This document shows, one piece after another, positions 5,222 to 5,229 of a stretch of 5,229 bases of DNA (positions within the stretch are counted from its first letter, which is position 1; each line of letters starts with the position of its first letter). The DNA is taken from contig JAFVWG010000309.1 in assembly GCA_017501805.1 (NCBI GenBank), positions 1 through 5,229 on the forward strand, given 5' to 3'. Made by a program: the position numbers and the translations under genes. The notes under the pieces are model-generated. The model saw only the letters and a list, made by a program, of their open reading frames with translations. It had not been told where the DNA came from and ran no database searches. The stretch comes from Oscillospiraceae bacterium. GTDB taxonomy: Bacteria > Bacillota > Clostridia > Oscillospirales > Oscillospiraceae.

Positions 5222-5228
5222 GGAAACC
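5203..5228 (+). other. Stem-loop spanning the leader stop codon (possible attenuator element)
   Basis: GGTTTC (5203-5208) pairs perfectly with GAAACC (5223-5228) around a 14-nt loop that contains the leader stop codon at 5219-5221. An upstream copy of the left arm, GTTTCTGC at 5183-5190, could pair with the same GAAAC, so two exclusive structures are possible. The window ends one base later, so any terminator cannot be seen. Confidence 0.35.
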
Positions 5229-5229
5229 G

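Overview
The window carries a purine-nucleotide interconversion and salvage cluster. The likely host is a moderately GC-rich Gram-positive anaerobe of the Clostridia, most plausibly an Oscillospirales/Ruminococcaceae-type gut bacterium. The grounds are strong AGGAGG-type ribosome binding sites, consensus sigma-A promoters (TTGACA / TATAAT), compact intergenic spaces, GC-rich third codon positions and Firmicutes-like Xpt and Hpt proteins. The taxon is an inference; no rRNA or other marker is present.

Layout. Minus strand, read right to left: purA (adenylosuccinate synthetase, ATG at 4375) and purB (adenylosuccinate lyase, 12 nt downstream) form a two-gene unit that closes with a perfect intrinsic terminator immediately after the purB stop. 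A 227-nt intergenic region follows, holding the inferred xpt promoter and some hairpin-forming sequence. Then come xpt (xanthine phosphoribosyltransferase) and, 49 nt further, guaA (GMP synthase), which runs off the left edge. Plus strand: hpt (hypoxanthine-guanine phosphoribosyltransferase) is divergent from purA and shares a 118-nt promoter region with it. After hpt, a separate consensus promoter drives a short Met/Arg-rich ORF of 32 codons that looks like a leader peptide for a gene beyond the right edge.

How the genes work together. Hpt and Xpt recover hypoxanthine, guanine and xanthine as IMP, GMP and XMP using PRPP. PurA and PurB convert IMP to AMP (PurB also acts earlier in de novo synthesis). 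GuaA aminates XMP, including XMP made by Xpt, to GMP. The layout therefore groups the AMP branch (purAB), the GMP branch (xpt-guaA) and salvage (hpt) around adjacent promoters.

Most notable points: (1) guaA has no glutamine-amidotransferase domain. It starts with its own good ribosome binding site directly at the ATP-pyrophosphatase domain, and an in-frame stop upstream excludes a longer form. (2) The Met-run leader ORF at 5123-5221 sits behind a consensus promoter with a palindrome in its spacer, and is followed by sequence able to form alternative pairings, suggesting an attenuation-type regulator. (3) An identical 11-bp word occurs inside the xpt promoter and between the purA and hpt promoter elements, a candidate shared operator. 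(4) PurB resembles the human-type adenylosuccinate lyase rather than the Bacillus type.
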